This document shows, in pieces, positions 9,011 to 17,994 of a stretch of 64,000 bases of DNA. A program made the translations under genes and the position numbers. A model generated the notes under the pieces. The model did not search any database. It saw nothing but the letters and a program-made list of their open reading frames with translations, and was not told where the DNA came from. The DNA is taken from positions 371,704-435,703 of the forward strand of contig NZ_FUYY01000003.1 in assembly GCF_900168045.1 (NCBI RefSeq), in the 5' to 3' direction. Every line of letters begins with the position of its first letter. Position 1 is the stretch's first letter. Origin of the DNA: Salegentibacter holothuriorum. GTDB lineage: Bacteria; Bacteroidota; Bacteroidia; Flavobacteriales; Flavobacteriaceae.

Positions 9011-10114
9011 ATGCAAGTTGATGTTCTAAATGCAAATGAACTAAAAAAGTCTGCGCCAGTATTTGGTCAGCTCTCTTTTGACAACCACGAGCAAGTAGTT
9101 TTTTGCAACGACAAAGATACAGGTTTAAAGGCAATTATTGGTATCCATAATACGGTTTTAGGACCTGCGCTAGGTGGAACTAGAATGTGGAACTATAGCA
9201 GCGAGTGGGAGGCATTAAACGATGTTTTACGTCTTTCTCGCGGAATGACTTTTAAAAGTGCGATTACAGGACTTAACCTTGGTGGCGGAAAGGCTGTGAT
9301 TATTGGCGACGCTAAAACTCAAAAAACTCCTGAACTCATGAAAAGTTTTGGACGTTTTGTAGATTCTCTTAGCGGAAAATATATCACTGCAGAAGATGTT
9401 GGAATGGAAACTGCCGATATGGACACTGTGCGTGAAGTTACTAAATATGTAACTGGAATTTCTGAAGATAAAGGTGGTGCGGGTAACCCATCTCCAATCA
9501 CTGCTTACGGTGTTTTTATGGGCTTAAAGGCAGCAGTAAAACATAAATTTGGAAGTGACGATCTTGAAGGGAAATCGGTATTGGTTCAGGGAATTGGACA
9601 CGTTGGTGAAACTCTTGTAGAGCATTTAACCCAGGACGGTGCTAAAGTTTTTATTAGTGATATTAACCGGGAACGACTTGAAGCTGTAAAAAATAAATAC
9701 GGGGCTACAATTTTTGAAGGATCTGATGTATACGGTGCAGATGTAGATATTTATGCACCTTGCGCTCTTGGAGCAACTATAAACGATGATACGGTAAAAC
9801 GTATTAACGCAAAAGTAATCGCTGGTGCTGCTAATAACCAGTTAGCCGACGAACTTACTCACGGCAAAATTCTTAGAGAAAGAGGGATTGTTTACGCTCC
9901 CGATTTCTTGATTAATGCCGGCGGAATTATAAATGTTTACGCAGAGCTTGAAAATTACGGAAAGCAGGAGATTATGCGTAAAACAGAAAATATTTATAAC
10001 ACAACTTTAGAAATTCTAAGCAAAGCAGATAAGGATGATATGACTTCACACTTCGCTGCGCTTAAAATTGCACAACAACGAATTGATGATAGAAAAAATC
10101 ACAATTTGAAGTAG
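9011..10114 (+). CDS. Glu/Leu/Phe/Val dehydrogenase
   Basis: A 367-residue NAD-dependent amino-acid dehydrogenase that oxidatively deaminates branched-chain or aromatic amino acids to 2-oxoacids. Residues ~30-160 form the substrate domain: LGGTRMWNY, LSRGMTFKSAITGLNLGGGKAVI with the catalytic Lys, and AEDVGM. The Rossmann domain follows with VLVQGIGHVGETL. C-terminal APDFLINAGGIINVYAEL is the family signature. Its length fits leucine/phenylalanine dehydrogenases (~360) rather than glutamate dehydrogenases (~440). In Bacteroidota this gene is a standard housekeeping enzyme of branched-chain amino-acid catabolism. It stands alone, between its own promoter and a palindrome that may terminate it at 10142. 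Confidence 0.95.
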   Translation: MQVDVLNANELKKSAPVFGQLSFDNHEQVVFCNDKDTGLKAIIGIHNTVLGPALGGTRMWNYSSEWEALNDVLRLSRGMTFKSAITGLNLGGGKAVIIGDAKTQKTPELMKSFGRFVDSLSGKYITAEDVGMETADMDTVREVTKYVTGISEDKGGAGNPSPITAYGVFMGLKAAVKHKFGSDDLEGKSVLVQGIGHVGETLVEHLTQDGAKVFISDINRERLEAVKNKYGATIFEGSDVYGADVDIYAPCALGATINDDTVKRINAKVIAGAANNQLADELTHGKILRERGIVYAPDFLINAGGIINVYAELENYGKQEIMRKTENIYNTTLEILSKADKDDMTSHFAALKIAQQRIDDRKNHNLK

Positions 10115-10132
10115 TCAATTTCAAAAGTTTGG

Positions 10133-10140
10133 TATTTTTG
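10133..10140 (+). promoter_or_regulatory. Promoter -7 element for nusB
   Basis: TATTTTTG matches TAnnTTTG. It is followed after one base by the perfect palindrome at 10142-10167. Confidence 0.55.
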
Positions 10141-10141
10141 C

Positions 10142-10167
10142 AAGGCGAAAGAATATTCTTTCGCCTT
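10142..10167 (+). terminator. Perfect 13-bp palindrome: dehydrogenase terminator and 5' hairpin of the nusB mRNA
   Basis: AAGGCGAAAGAAT (10142-10154) is followed directly by its exact reverse complement (10155-10167) and then TTC. For the upstream dehydrogenase it can act as a terminator. Because a -7 box lies one base before it, the nusB transcript would start inside or at the base of this stem. Confidence 0.7.
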
Positions 10168-10196
10168 TTCTAATTCTAAAAAGTTCTTTTACACTT

Positions 10197-11141
10197 ATGT
10201 TGACAAGAAGACATATTCGGGTTAAAGTAATGCAATCACTTTACGCCTTTAACCAAAGCCAAAATGACAACCTGGGAACCGAGGAAAAATTCCTGCTTAA
10301 AAGTATGGAAGAGATGTACGATCTTTTTCTGGTTCAGTTAAGCCTAATCGAAGAGTTAAAAGGCCAGGCCGAAAACTTTTTAGAAATATCTCAACAAAAG
10401 CATCTTGCTACCAGCGAGGAAAAAAATCCTAATAAGAAATTTATTTCTAATGCTATTTTTAATATTTTCCAACATAACGAGAGTTTACAAGATGCCCTGG
10501 AGTCAAGAAAAATAACCCACTGGAAAAGGGACGATGATTATGTGCAAATTATCTGGGAATCATTAAAGAAAAGCGAGATCTATGAGCGTTATATGGAAAC
10601 CCGCGAATCTAGTTTTAAAGAAGACAAAGAGTTTATAATCGCTATTTTTAAAGAAGTTATTGCTCCTAACGAAAAACTCTACGATTACCTGGAAGATGCA
10701 AAACTTACCTGGATAGACGATCTTCCCATTGTAAATACTGCGGTTTTAAAATTTCTTCAGAAATTAAAGCCGAATTCTGCTGAAAATATGAAGCTTGGGA
10801 ATCTCTACAAAAATGATGATGACAAAGATTTTGCGAAAGATTTATTCAGAAAAACTTATCTAAATGATGATGTGCTGGCAAAAGAAATGCTGGGTAAAAC
10901 ACCAAACTGGGATAAAGACCGAATTGCAGAGATTGATATGATTCTTATGAAAATGGCAATTTGTGAATTCTTGAAATTTCCTTCAATACCGGTGAAGGTA
11001 ACCATCAACGAATACCTGGAACTGGCAAAGGAATACAGCACTCCAAAGAGTAGTATTTTTATAAATGGAGTTTTAGATAAGTTATCCAAAGAATATAAGG
11101 AGGATAATAAGTTAAATAAAATAGGGCGAGGCCTTATGTAA
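10197..11141 (+). CDS. nusB: Transcription antitermination protein NusB
   Basis: A 314-residue NusB. It starts with the family's TRRHIRVKVMQSLYAFNQ; the antitermination fold continues in the C-terminal ~130 residues (IDMILMKMAICEFLKFPSIPVKVTINEYLELAKEYSTPKSSIFINGVLDKL). Proteobacterial NusB has ~140 residues; the long insertion between first helix and core is normal for Bacteroidota. NusB with NusE (S10) binds boxA of rRNA leaders and supports antitermination, which fits the rRNA leader at the right edge of the window. First gene of a probable operon with a DUF1573 lipoprotein gene and yajC; the 48-base gap to the next gene lacks a terminator. Confidence 0.95.
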   Translation: MLTRRHIRVKVMQSLYAFNQSQNDNLGTEEKFLLKSMEEMYDLFLVQLSLIEELKGQAENFLEISQQKHLATSEEKNPNKKFISNAIFNIFQHNESLQDALESRKITHWKRDDDYVQIIWESLKKSEIYERYMETRESSFKEDKEFIIAIFKEVIAPNEKLYDYLEDAKLTWIDDLPIVNTAVLKFLQKLKPNSAENMKLGNLYKNDDDKDFAKDLFRKTYLNDDVLAKEMLGKTPNWDKDRIAEIDMILMKMAICEFLKFPSIPVKVTINEYLELAKEYSTPKSSIFINGVLDKLSKEYKEDNKLNKIGRGLM

Positions 11142-11189
11142 TGAATAAAATTTCTTAATTTTAAAAATTAAATTATAAAGTTCATAATT

Positions 11190-11654
11190 ATGAAAAATGG
11201 AATCTTAATGTTGGCTGCAGTGGGGGCGCTGCTTTTTACTTCTTGTAAGGACAACAACAATAACGCCTCAGAAAAAGTAAAAGCAGAGAATGTAGAAAGC
11301 GCTGCAGAGCGTGATGCCCAGGCCACTGTTTATCCAAAAATGGAGTTTGAAGAATCAGAACATGATTTTGGTAATATTCCAAAAGGTAAAAATGTAGAGC
11401 ATACTTTTACTTTTACCAATACCGGACAGGCGCCATTGGTAATTACAAACGCAAGAAGTACTTGTGGTTGTACAGTTCCATCTTATACTAAAGAACCAAT
11501 TCAACCGGGAGAAACCGGCGAGATGTTGGTGAAATTTAATGGATCTGGAAATGGGCAGGTGACTAAAACAGTTACGGTAAGTGCCAATACAGAAACCGGT
11601 TCAGAGCGTCTTAGAATTAAAGCCTTTGTAGAAACCGAAGAAAACGCTAGCTAA
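11190..11654 (+). CDS. DUF1573 lipoprotein
   Basis: A 154-residue putative lipoprotein. The signal ends at LLFTSCKDN, with the acylated Cys followed by an Asn-rich, acidic stretch that often directs Bacteroidota lipoproteins outward. Residues ~50-145 are a DUF1573 immunoglobulin-like beta-sandwich: EFEESEHDFGNIPKGKNVEH, TFTNTGQAPLVIT, the conserved TCGCTVP, and PGETGEMLVKF. The function of DUF1573 is unknown; its fold resembles ASPM/MSP domains. It sits between nusB and yajC, 3 bases before the latter, so they are very likely cotranscribed. This nusB-DUF1573-yajC order is a recurrent Bacteroidota arrangement (established knowledge, not checked here). Confidence 0.9.
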   Translation: MKNGILMLAAVGALLFTSCKDNNNNASEKVKAENVESAAERDAQATVYPKMEFEESEHDFGNIPKGKNVEHTFTFTNTGQAPLVITNARSTCGCTVPSYTKEPIQPGETGEMLVKFNGSGNGQVTKTVTVSANTETGSERLRIKAFVETEENAS

Positions 11655-11657
11655 TAA

Positions 11658-11984
11658 ATGGATCAATTAACTCAGTTTGCCCCAATAATATTAATGTTTG
11701 TGGTAGTGTACTTTTTTATGATACGCCCACAAATGAAAAAAGCTAAACAGGAACGTAATTTTGCTTCCGAATTAAAACGCGGAGATCGTGTGGTAACCAA
11801 AAGTGGTATGCACGGAAAAATCGTTGACTTTAGCGAAAAAAATAATGCAGTAATTATAGAAACCGGAGCAGGAAAAATAACTTTTGATCGTTCTTCCATC
11901 TCTATGGAAATGAGTAAAAAACTCAACGAGCCGGCCAAGCCAGAAAAAGAAAGTAAGGCAAAAGCCATTAAAGAAAAGAAATAG
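11658..11984 (+). CDS. yajC: Preprotein translocase subunit YajC
   Basis: A 108-residue YajC: a single N-terminal membrane helix (QFAPIILMFVVVYFFMIRPQMKK) and a small cytoplasmic domain (FASELKRGDRVVTKSGMHGKIVDF...). YajC associates with SecDF and the Sec translocon in the inner membrane. The C-terminal tail is Lys-rich. Separated from the DUF1573 gene by only 3 bases and closed by a strong terminator at 12009-12050, so it is the last gene of the nusB operon. Confidence 0.96.
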   Translation: MDQLTQFAPIILMFVVVYFFMIRPQMKKAKQERNFASELKRGDRVVTKSGMHGKIVDFSEKNNAVIIETGAGKITFDRSSISMEMSKKLNEPAKPEKESKAKAIKEKK

Positions 11985-12008
11985 TCTTTCTGCTTTTATA
12001 TAGTATCT

Positions 12009-12050
12009 AAAATCCCCAGTGCTAACGCCAGGGGATTTTTATTTTTTTTA
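12009..12050 (+). terminator. Intrinsic terminator after yajC
   Basis: AAAATCCCC (12009-12017) pairs with GGGGATTTT (12031-12039), followed by a long T-rich run to 12049. Confidence 0.9.
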
Positions 12051-12070
12051 GAAGATTTAAATTTTTAAAA

Positions 12071-12132
12071 CGTCATTCTGAACTTGTTTCAGAATCTAAT
12101 ATTTTAGAACCTGAAACAAGTTCAGGTTGACG
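12071..12132. repeat. REP-like paired palindrome, copy 2 (62 nt)
   Basis: Arms CGTCATTCTGAA...TTCAGAATCTAA and TTAGAACCTGAA...TTCAGGTTGACG, each a hairpin. Outer flanks AGAAGATTTAAA (12050-12061) and TTTAAATATTCT (12146-12157) are inverted with one mismatch. The element lies between the convergent yajC and YdeI-family genes. Confidence 0.87.
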
Positions 12133-12164
12133 TAAAAATGAATTTTTTAAATATTCTCTTTCTA

Positions 12165-12758
12165 TTAGCAATTTTTGTATTTGTCATGAAGACCTTCGTT
12201 ATTCTTAATCATTGGTTTGATTTTCTCCAGTCGTGATAGTTTTGTTGCTTCCCTTTTTGCCTGAGAAATATAATTGGCGTATTCCCTTTGTTTGCCTTTT
12301 GTTAGTTGCTGAAAGGCTTTCTCCAAATCATTATCTTCTTTCAGAGCATCTTTTAATTCTGAAGGAACCACTAATTCTTTTGAAGTTACCGGTTTTATTT
12401 CTTTGCCTTTCCTTTGATTTTGGATGGCTTCAGCTAAATATTTCTGAAGAATTTCAGGTTTTATTTTATCTCCTTTCTCAAACCTTATTTGTCTTAGTGC
12501 TTTGGTTTTCCCTTCCTGGGCGTTGTGGAGTAAAATCGTGTTTTCTTTCAATAAAGCACCATTAAAAAACCAAAGGGCACAATGATTTTTAAAAGCTGCG
12601 ATGCCTGCAACATTTTTACCTTCCAGAGTATAAACAGGTGCGCCCCATTTTATGCATTCTTCCAGCTCAGTATTTTGCATTACTGTTCTTAAAGATTGTA
12701 ATTCTTTTCCCCAGTAAGGATGGGTTTCAATATATTGCTCTACAGAATTCACAGCCAT
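12165..12758 (-). CDS. YdeI/DUF1801 family protein
   Basis: A 197-residue cytoplasmic protein with two recognisable parts. Residues ~1-110 are a DUF1801 (YdhG-like) domain: VEQYIETHPYWGKELQSLRTVM, ECIKWGAPVYTLEGKNVAGI, and CALWFFNGALLK. The C-terminal part (~125-190) is the YdeI/OmdA motif region (VPSELKDALKEDNDLEKAFQQL and KQREYANYISQAKREATKLSRL). Family members have been linked to resistance to some antimicrobial peptides, but the biochemical activity is unknown. The gene starts 25 bases after the pepT stop on the same strand, so it is probably the second gene of a pepT operon. Confidence 0.85.
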   Translation of the reverse strand: MAVNSVEQYIETHPYWGKELQSLRTVMQNTELEECIKWGAPVYTLEGKNVAGIAAFKNHCALWFFNGALLKENTILLHNAQEGKTKALRQIRFEKGDKIKPEILQKYLAEAIQNQRKGKEIKPVTSKELVVPSELKDALKEDNDLEKAFQQLTKGKQREYANYISQAKREATKLSRLEKIKPMIKNNEGLHDKYKNC

Positions 12759-12783
12759 CTTTTTAGCCTTTTAAAAAAGAGTT

Positions 12784-14025
12784 TTATTTACTTTTCTCTG
12801 AAGTCAATTCAGCGATTTTTACAATTACTTCAGTAGCTTTTTGCATACTTTCTACTGGTACGTATTCGTATTTTCCATGAAAATTGTGACCGCCGGCAAA
12901 AATATTAGGACAGGGAAGCCCCATATAGCTTAGTTGTGCCCCATCGGTGCCACCACGAATTGGTTTTAAAAGTGGTTCAATATTTACTGCTTTCATAGCT
13001 TCTTTGGCTATTTCAACAATATGCATTACCGGCTCAATTTTTTCTCGCATATTCGAATATTGGTCGGTAATCTCTACCGAAATACAATCATTTTCGTATT
13101 GCGAGCAAATCTCTGAAGCCAGGTTCTCCATCATTTCCTTTCTGGCATTAAAATGTCCTAAATCGTGGTCCCTAATTATATATTCCAGCTGGGTTTCTTC
13201 CACATCACCTTTCATATTACTAAGATGAAAAAATCCCTGCCGGTCCTCGGTGTGCTCAGGTGTTTCTAACCTGGGTAATGAGTTTATGAAATCTACTGCA
13301 ATGTATTGACTATTTACCATTTTATCTTTCGCATAGCCGGGATGCACACCTTTTCCGCGTACCTTAACAATAGCTTTAGCGGCATTAAAGTTTTCAAACT
13401 CAAGTTCTCCAATTTGGCTACCATCCATAGTATAAGCCCATTCTGCGCCAAATTTTTCCACATCAAATTTATGCGCCCCACGACCAATTTCTTCATCTGG
13501 AGTAAAACCTATGCGAATCTTTCCATGTGGAATTTCAGGGTTATCCAGCAAATATTGCATCGCTGTCATAATTTCGGTAATTCCGGCTTTATCATCGGCA
13601 CTTAAGAGACTTGTGCCATCGGTAGTGATTATGGTTTGCCCTTTATATTGTTTTAGGTCATTAAAATATTCAGAAGAGAGAATAATATTTTTTTCTTTAT
13701 TTAAAACAATATCATTTCCGTCATAATCCTCAATAATTTGCGGTTTAATATCGGTAGCATTAAAATCTGGAGAAGTATCAAAATGAGAAATAAAACCAAT
13801 AACCGGAACCTGGTGCGCCACGTTTGCCGGCAGCGTAGCCATCACATAAGCGTGATCGTCTATGCTAACTTCTGTCATTCCCATTTCCTGCAATTCATTT
13901 GCCAGCTTTTTAGCTAAAACCCATTGCTTTTGGGTACTGGGTGTAGTTTGGCTTTCGGGATCACTTTGAGTATCTATAGTTATATAACTAATAAATCTAT
14001 CTATAATCCGCTGTTTGTTAATCAT
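12784..14025 (-). CDS. pepT: Peptidase T (tripeptide aminopeptidase)
   Basis: A 413-residue cytoplasmic di-zinc aminopeptidase of family M20B that removes the N-terminal residue from tripeptides. Landmarks are the metal-binding GFISHFDTSPDF (His), TDGTSLLSADDKAGI (bridging Asp), the catalytic Glu/ligand in GFTPDEEIGRGAHKFD, TMDGSQIGELEFENF, and C-terminal PIRGGTDGAQLS. The length equals that of E. coli PepT. It has a good minus-strand -7 box (14087-14094) and a 5'-terminal hairpin. The YdeI-family gene follows. Divergent from the gamma-glutamyltransferase gene, another peptide-degrading enzyme. Confidence 0.96.
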   Translation of the reverse strand: MINKQRIIDRFISYITIDTQSDPESQTTPSTQKQWVLAKKLANELQEMGMTEVSIDDHAYVMATLPANVAHQVPVIGFISHFDTSPDFNATDIKPQIIEDYDGNDIVLNKEKNIILSSEYFNDLKQYKGQTIITTDGTSLLSADDKAGITEIMTAMQYLLDNPEIPHGKIRIGFTPDEEIGRGAHKFDVEKFGAEWAYTMDGSQIGELEFENFNAAKAIVKVRGKGVHPGYAKDKMVNSQYIAVDFINSLPRLETPEHTEDRQGFFHLSNMKGDVEETQLEYIIRDHDLGHFNARKEMMENLASEICSQYENDCISVEITDQYSNMREKIEPVMHIVEIAKEAMKAVNIEPLLKPIRGGTDGAQLSYMGLPCPNIFAGGHNFHGKYEYVPVESMQKATEVIVKIAELTSEKSK

Positions 14026-14057
14026 TTGTTTTCAACTTTAATTATTCAGAATTTAAA

Positions 14058-14094
14058 GACTATTTTGTAAAACAAAGTAGTCTAAGCAAATATA
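14058..14094 (-). promoter_or_regulatory. pepT promoter -7 element with 5'-terminal hairpin
   Basis: On the minus strand, TATATTTG (14094 to 14087) is followed after 4 bases by GACTACTTTG, a TTTTA loop and CAAAATAGTC, a stem of ten pairs with one wobble. The mRNA would begin at or near this hairpin. Confidence 0.6.
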
Positions 14095-14123
14095 ATTAAC
14101 GCGAATAGCTATTCCTTGCACTT

Positions 14124-15824
14124 ATGAAAAAACTATTACTTCTTTTCGTTATTTTGATTCTTGCCGCTTGTAAGAATTCTGAAAACCCAATTAATAAGAG
14201 TCTCTCTAAATTAGGTCCTACGGCCGATAGCGCTATGGTGGTTTCTGCCCGGGAAGAAGCTTCCAGTATTGGACTTGATATCCTAAAAAAAGGAGGAAAT
14301 GCTTTTGATGCCATGATCGCTACCGAAATGGCTCTGGCGGTTACCTATCCCTTTGCCGGAAATTTAGGCGGCGGTGGCTTTATGGTTTATCGAAAAGCAA
14401 ATGGCGAAACCGGATCTTTAGATTACAGGGAGAAAGCACCTCTGGCAGCTTATAAAAAAATGTATCAGGATGAAGAGGGAAATGTTATGCCAGAAAAAAG
14501 TATGTATGGGTCGCTTGCAGTTGGGGTTCCCGGCACTGTGGCCGGTATTTTTGCTACTCATAAAAAAATGGGATCTATGCCCATAGCAGAAATTTTAGAG
14601 CCGGTAATCGACTTGGCAAGAAGAGGTTTTATAGTTACCCAGAAACAAAGCAAAACCCTGGCAAATTATCGAAAATTGTTTTTGCGGGAAAATAGAGATA
14701 CTATTTTGTTTGCAAAATCATATCAGGCAGGTGATACCATTAAAAACTTGCAGCTTGCAAAGACATTAGAGCGTATTGTACAAAATGGAAAAGAAGAATT
14801 TTACGGTGGAGAAACCGGAAAGAAATTGATAGCTTATCTTCAGGAAAGAGATGGTATTATGAGTATGGAAGATTTACTTAAATACCAAACTCACTGGCGT
14901 GATCCCATAACAGTAAAATATAAAGGTCTAAACATAATTTCTATGCCACCACCTTCAAGTGGTGGAATTGTATTGGGACAAATCTTAAAGATGCTGGAGC
15001 CTTATCCTCTGGATGAATTTGGCCATAATTCTTTAAAAAGTATCCAGGTTTTAACCGAAGCTGAGCGAAGAGCTTATGCTGATAGAAGTTTTTACCTGGG
15101 AGATCCAGATTTTGTAGCTATTCCGGTAGAAACTTTGTTAAGTGACGCGTACCTTTCTGGCCGAATGGATAATTTTAGTTTTGAAAAAGCCACTCCTTCT
15201 TCCAGTATAAGTTATGGCGAAATCCCTATTTACGAGAGTGATGAAACCACACATTATTCAATAGTAGATAAATATGGAAATGCTGTGGCGGTAACCACTA
15301 CTTTAAATGGAGCCTATGGTTCTAAAATGTATATAGAAGAACTTGGGTTTTTTCTGAATAATGAAATGAACGATTTTAGTGCTAAGCCAGGGGTTCCCGA
15401 TATGTTTGGCCTTGTAGGCGCCGAAGCGAATTCCATAGTGGCAGGAAAGAAAATGCTAAGTTCCATGACTCCTACAATAGTTGAAAAAAATGATGAATTA
15501 TGGATGACTTTAGGTTCACCGGGTGGTTCTACCATTATTACTTCTGTTTTACAAACCATTCTTAATGTAGAAGAGTTTGGAATGAGTATGCAGGAAGCTG
15601 TAGATGCACCTCGTTTTCATCATCAATGGCTGCCAGATGAAGTCTTGTTAGAGCCAAATGCTTTTGATGCGCGCTTATTGGATTCCTTAAAATTGAAAGG
15701 CTATCATATAGATCAAAACGAATCTAGAATTATAGGAAAAGTAGATGCTATAAGAATATTACCCGATGGACGTTTAGAAGGTGGTGCTGATAGAAGAGGA
15801 GATGATTCTGCAAAAGGTTATTGA
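14124..15824 (+). CDS. ggt: Gamma-glutamyltransferase lipoprotein
   Basis: A 566-residue gamma-glutamyl hydrolase/transferase of the Ntn superfamily, made as one chain that cuts itself. It is a lipoprotein here (LILAACKNS lipobox), so it acts in the periplasm or on the membrane surface. The large-subunit part has NLGGGGFMVYR and SLDYREKAP. The autocleavage and nucleophile site is TTHYSIVDKYG with Thr375, and GSPGGSTIITS is in the small-subunit substrate site. Role: breakdown of extracytoplasmic glutathione and gamma-glutamyl peptides. It is divergent from pepT. The 235-base space after it holds no recognisable gene. Confidence 0.95.
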   Translation: MKKLLLLFVILILAACKNSENPINKSLSKLGPTADSAMVVSAREEASSIGLDILKKGGNAFDAMIATEMALAVTYPFAGNLGGGGFMVYRKANGETGSLDYREKAPLAAYKKMYQDEEGNVMPEKSMYGSLAVGVPGTVAGIFATHKKMGSMPIAEILEPVIDLARRGFIVTQKQSKTLANYRKLFLRENRDTILFAKSYQAGDTIKNLQLAKTLERIVQNGKEEFYGGETGKKLIAYLQERDGIMSMEDLLKYQTHWRDPITVKYKGLNIISMPPPSSGGIVLGQILKMLEPYPLDEFGHNSLKSIQVLTEAERRAYADRSFYLGDPDFVAIPVETLLSDAYLSGRMDNFSFEKATPSSSISYGEIPIYESDETTHYSIVDKYGNAVAVTTTLNGAYGSKMYIEELGFFLNNEMNDFSAKPGVPDMFGLVGAEANSIVAGKKMLSSMTPTIVEKNDELWMTLGSPGGSTIITSVLQTILNVEEFGMSMQEAVDAPRFHHQWLPDEVLLEPNAFDARLLDSLKLKGYHIDQNESRIIGKVDAIRILPDGRLEGGADRRGDDSAKGY

Positions 15825-16035
15825 TTTTCAGACATTTAAAATTACTGGCTGTTGAATTGTAATATCGTTGACTAACACTGTTATATTGTACAGGAAGTTC
15901 CTGATCTTTTCTGTTTTTTCTTAGCAATTAATTTTATGTAAGAAAACTCCTTTTTCCAAAAAATAACAGGGAAATTAATTAAGCTAGGATTACTAAAATA
16001 ATTGGTTTCTGGTTTTCCGGCTTTGTAAATTAATC

Positions 16036-16043
16036 TATTTTTG
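16036..16043 (+). promoter_or_regulatory. Promoter -7 element for pyrD
   Basis: TATTTTTG, 16 bases before the ATG. The nearest TTTG (16022-16025) is only 10 bases upstream, closer than the usual 19-21. Confidence 0.5.
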
Positions 16044-16059
16044 TGAAAACCAACCTACA

Positions 16060-17079
16060 ATGTACAAAACGCTTATACGCCCTTTGCTTTTCAAATTTGA
16101 TCCGGAATGGGTTCATCACTTCATTTTTAAAACCCTCAAAAAAGTCGGTAAAACTGCTACTTTTAAAAATATAGTAAGAAATAAATTTCAGGTAGAAGAT
16201 CCTCGTTTAGAACGAGAAGTTTTCGGGTTAAAGTTTAAAAATCCGGTAGGTCTTGCTGCAGGATTCGATAAAGATGCGAAGCTTTTTCAGGAACTTTCAG
16301 ATCTTGGCTTCGGTTTTGTTGAAATTGGAACTGTTACTCCAAAACCACAACCCGGAAATGAAAAAAAGCGACTTTTCAGATTAAAAGAAGACAACGCGAT
16401 TATAAACCGAATGGGTTTTAATAACGATGGGGTAGAAGCTGCCGTGGAGCGGTTAAAAAAGAATAAAAATGTACTTATTGGCGGAAATATAGGGAAGAAC
16501 AAGATTACGCCAAACGAAAATGCGGTAGAAGATTATAAAATATCTTTTGATGCACTTTATGATCATGTAGATTATTTTGTTGTGAATGTGAGTTCTCCAA
16601 ATACCCCAAATTTACGTGAGTTGCAGGACAAAGAACCACTTACTAATTTGTTGAATACCTTGCAAAGCTTGAATGATAAAAAGCCGATGCAGAAACCGAT
16701 CTTACTCAAAATAGCTCCCGATCTTACCGATGCACAACTATTAGACATTATAGATATAGTAAAGGAAACCAAGATTGCCGGTGTAATTGCAACCAACACA
16801 ACAATTTCCCGTGAAGGTTTGCAGTCAGAAAATAAGAAAGAAACCGGCGGACTTAGCGGTAAGCCTTTAAAGAATCGTGCTACTGAAGTGATTCGTTTTC
16901 TTTCCGAAAAAAGTAATGAGGCTTTTCCAATTATTGGGGTTGGAGGAATACATACTGCAGAAGATGCCCTGGAAAAACTTGACGCAGGTGCTAGCTTAGT
17001 GCAATTGTACACCGGATTTATTTATGAAGGTCCGGGCTTGATTAAAAATATAAATGAGGCTATTTTAAAAAGAAAGTAA
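16060..17079 (+). CDS. pyrD: Dihydroorotate dehydrogenase (quinone), class 2
   Basis: A 339-residue FMN enzyme that oxidises dihydroorotate to orotate in pyrimidine synthesis, passing electrons to quinone. The N-terminal amphipathic helix ([19 protein letters not shown]) that docks class 2 enzymes to the inner membrane is present. Other marks are [45 protein letters not shown] with the class-2 catalytic Ser, [11 protein letters not shown], and [32 protein letters not shown]. The stop codon directly abuts the ATG of the next gene, so the downstream membrane-protein and LysE genes are very likely in the same operon. Confidence 0.97.
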   Translation: MYKTLIRPLLFKFDPEWVHHFIFKTLKKVGKTATFKNIVRNKFQVEDPRLEREVFGLKFKNPVGLAAGFDKDAKLFQELSDLGFGFVEIGTVTPKPQPGNEKKRLFRLKEDNAIINRMGFNNDGVEAAVERLKKNKNVLIGGNIGKNKITPNENAVEDYKISFDALYDHVDYFVVNVSSPNTPNLRELQDKEPLTNLLNTLQSLNDKKPMQKPILLKIAPDLTDAQLLDIIDIVKETKIAGVIATNTTISREGLQSENKKETGGLSGKPLKNRATEVIRFLSEKSNEAFPIIGVGGIHTAEDALEKLDAGASLVQLYTGFIYEGPGLIKNINEAILKRK

Positions 17080-17328
17080 ATGAAGAGATTTTACTATATT
17101 TTTTTATTACTAATCTTGATTAGTTTTGATGCTTATAGCTTTTCTGATAATACCTCTGAAGTTCAACGCTCGGTTATCAGTAATGGAATTAGCCTTGGTA
17201 CTGTGATTGCTGCAATTACCTCCTGGACTCGTAATAGGTCGGTTTTATGGATGATTATTCACGGAATTTTTAGTTGGTTTTATGTGCTTTATTTTGTGTT
17301 AACAAGAAAGAAATCTGAAAGACGCTAA
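17080..17328 (+). CDS. Small two-helix membrane protein, unknown function
   Basis: An 82-residue protein of no recognised family. An N-terminal signal-like hydrophobic stretch (FYYIFLLLILISFDAYS) is followed by a short polar region, a weakly hydrophobic segment (ISLGTVIAAITSW) and a second clear helix (VLWMIIHGIFSWFYVLYFVL), and a basic tail (TRKKSERR). It starts at the base after the pyrD stop and ends 3 bases before the LysE-family gene, so it is translated from the same mRNA. It may be a small inner-membrane protein; position alone suggests nothing about function. Confidence 0.7.
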   Translation: MKRFYYIFLLLILISFDAYSFSDNTSEVQRSVISNGISLGTVIAAITSWTRNRSVLWMIIHGIFSWFYVLYFVLTRKKSERR

Positions 17329-17331
17329 ATT

Positions 17332-17949
17332 TTGTTAGAGCAACTTATTCCTTTTTTAACTGCTTCAGCGATTCTAACGATCTCCCCGGGACCAGATATT
17401 ATTTATGTGATGGTTCAGGGAATGGCCAATGGTAAAAAGCATGGCTTTATTACCGCTCTTGGTCTTGCAACCGGGATTATAATTCATACTAGTTTGGTGG
17501 CATTTGGGGTTTCAGCCATAATCAAAAATTCTGATTCGCTCTTTTTTACTATCAAACTACTTGGTGCAATTTATCTGCTATATCTTGCCTGGCAGGTTTT
17601 TAAAAGTGAGCCTGAGATCGCTTATTCGGCAAAAGGAATAAAAAAGAAATCCTTGTTTTCTCTCTTTAAGCAGGGTTTTATAATGAATGTGCTAAACCCA
17701 AAAGTAACTATATTTTTTCTCGCTTTTTTTCCCGGTTTTCTGTGGGAGCCAGAGGGAAATACCGTGGTGCAATTCTATATTTTAGGCCTGCTTTTTATGG
17801 GTATCACAATTCTTATCTTTGGAAGTGTAGCTTTGTTGGCCGGGAAAATCTCTACTTATTTAAAAAAACATACACACTCAGGTTTGGTTTTAAAATGGCT
17901 GCAAATAATTGTTTTCCTGGGAATTGCGGTATTTATATTAATCCCATAA
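17332..17949 (+). CDS. LysE/RhtB family amino-acid exporter
   Basis: A 205-residue inner-membrane protein with about six helices. The family N-terminus is clear (FLTASAILTISPGPDIIYVMVQGMANGKKHGF), as are the LKLLGAIYLLYLAWQ-like segment and the FKQGFIMNVLNPKVTIFFLAFFPGF motif of RhtB-type transporters, which export amino acids or homoserine lactone-like solutes. Translation probably begins at the TTG at 17332: no upstream ATG exists in frame, and the next ATG would remove the first helix. Three bases separate it from the preceding gene. Last gene of the pyrD cluster. Confidence 0.9.
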   Translation: MLEQLIPFLTASAILTISPGPDIIYVMVQGMANGKKHGFITALGLATGIIIHTSLVAFGVSAIIKNSDSLFFTIKLLGAIYLLYLAWQVFKSEPEIAYSAKGIKKKSLFSLFKQGFIMNVLNPKVTIFFLAFFPGFLWEPEGNTVVQFYILGLLFMGITILIFGSVALLAGKISTYLKKHTHSGLVLKWLQIIVFLGIAVFILIP

Positions 17950-17994
17950 AAACATTTTTAATAAAACTTTCTTAATCTGTTTGAGGCTGTTGTT

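Noticed and set aside
16572..17012. A 146-codon antisense ORF in pyrD
   Set aside because: Shadow frame of pyrD codons; no recognisable motif.
17742..17975. ORF overlapping the end of the LysE-family gene in another frame
   Set aside because: The LysE frame has clear membrane helices and motifs; this one does not.
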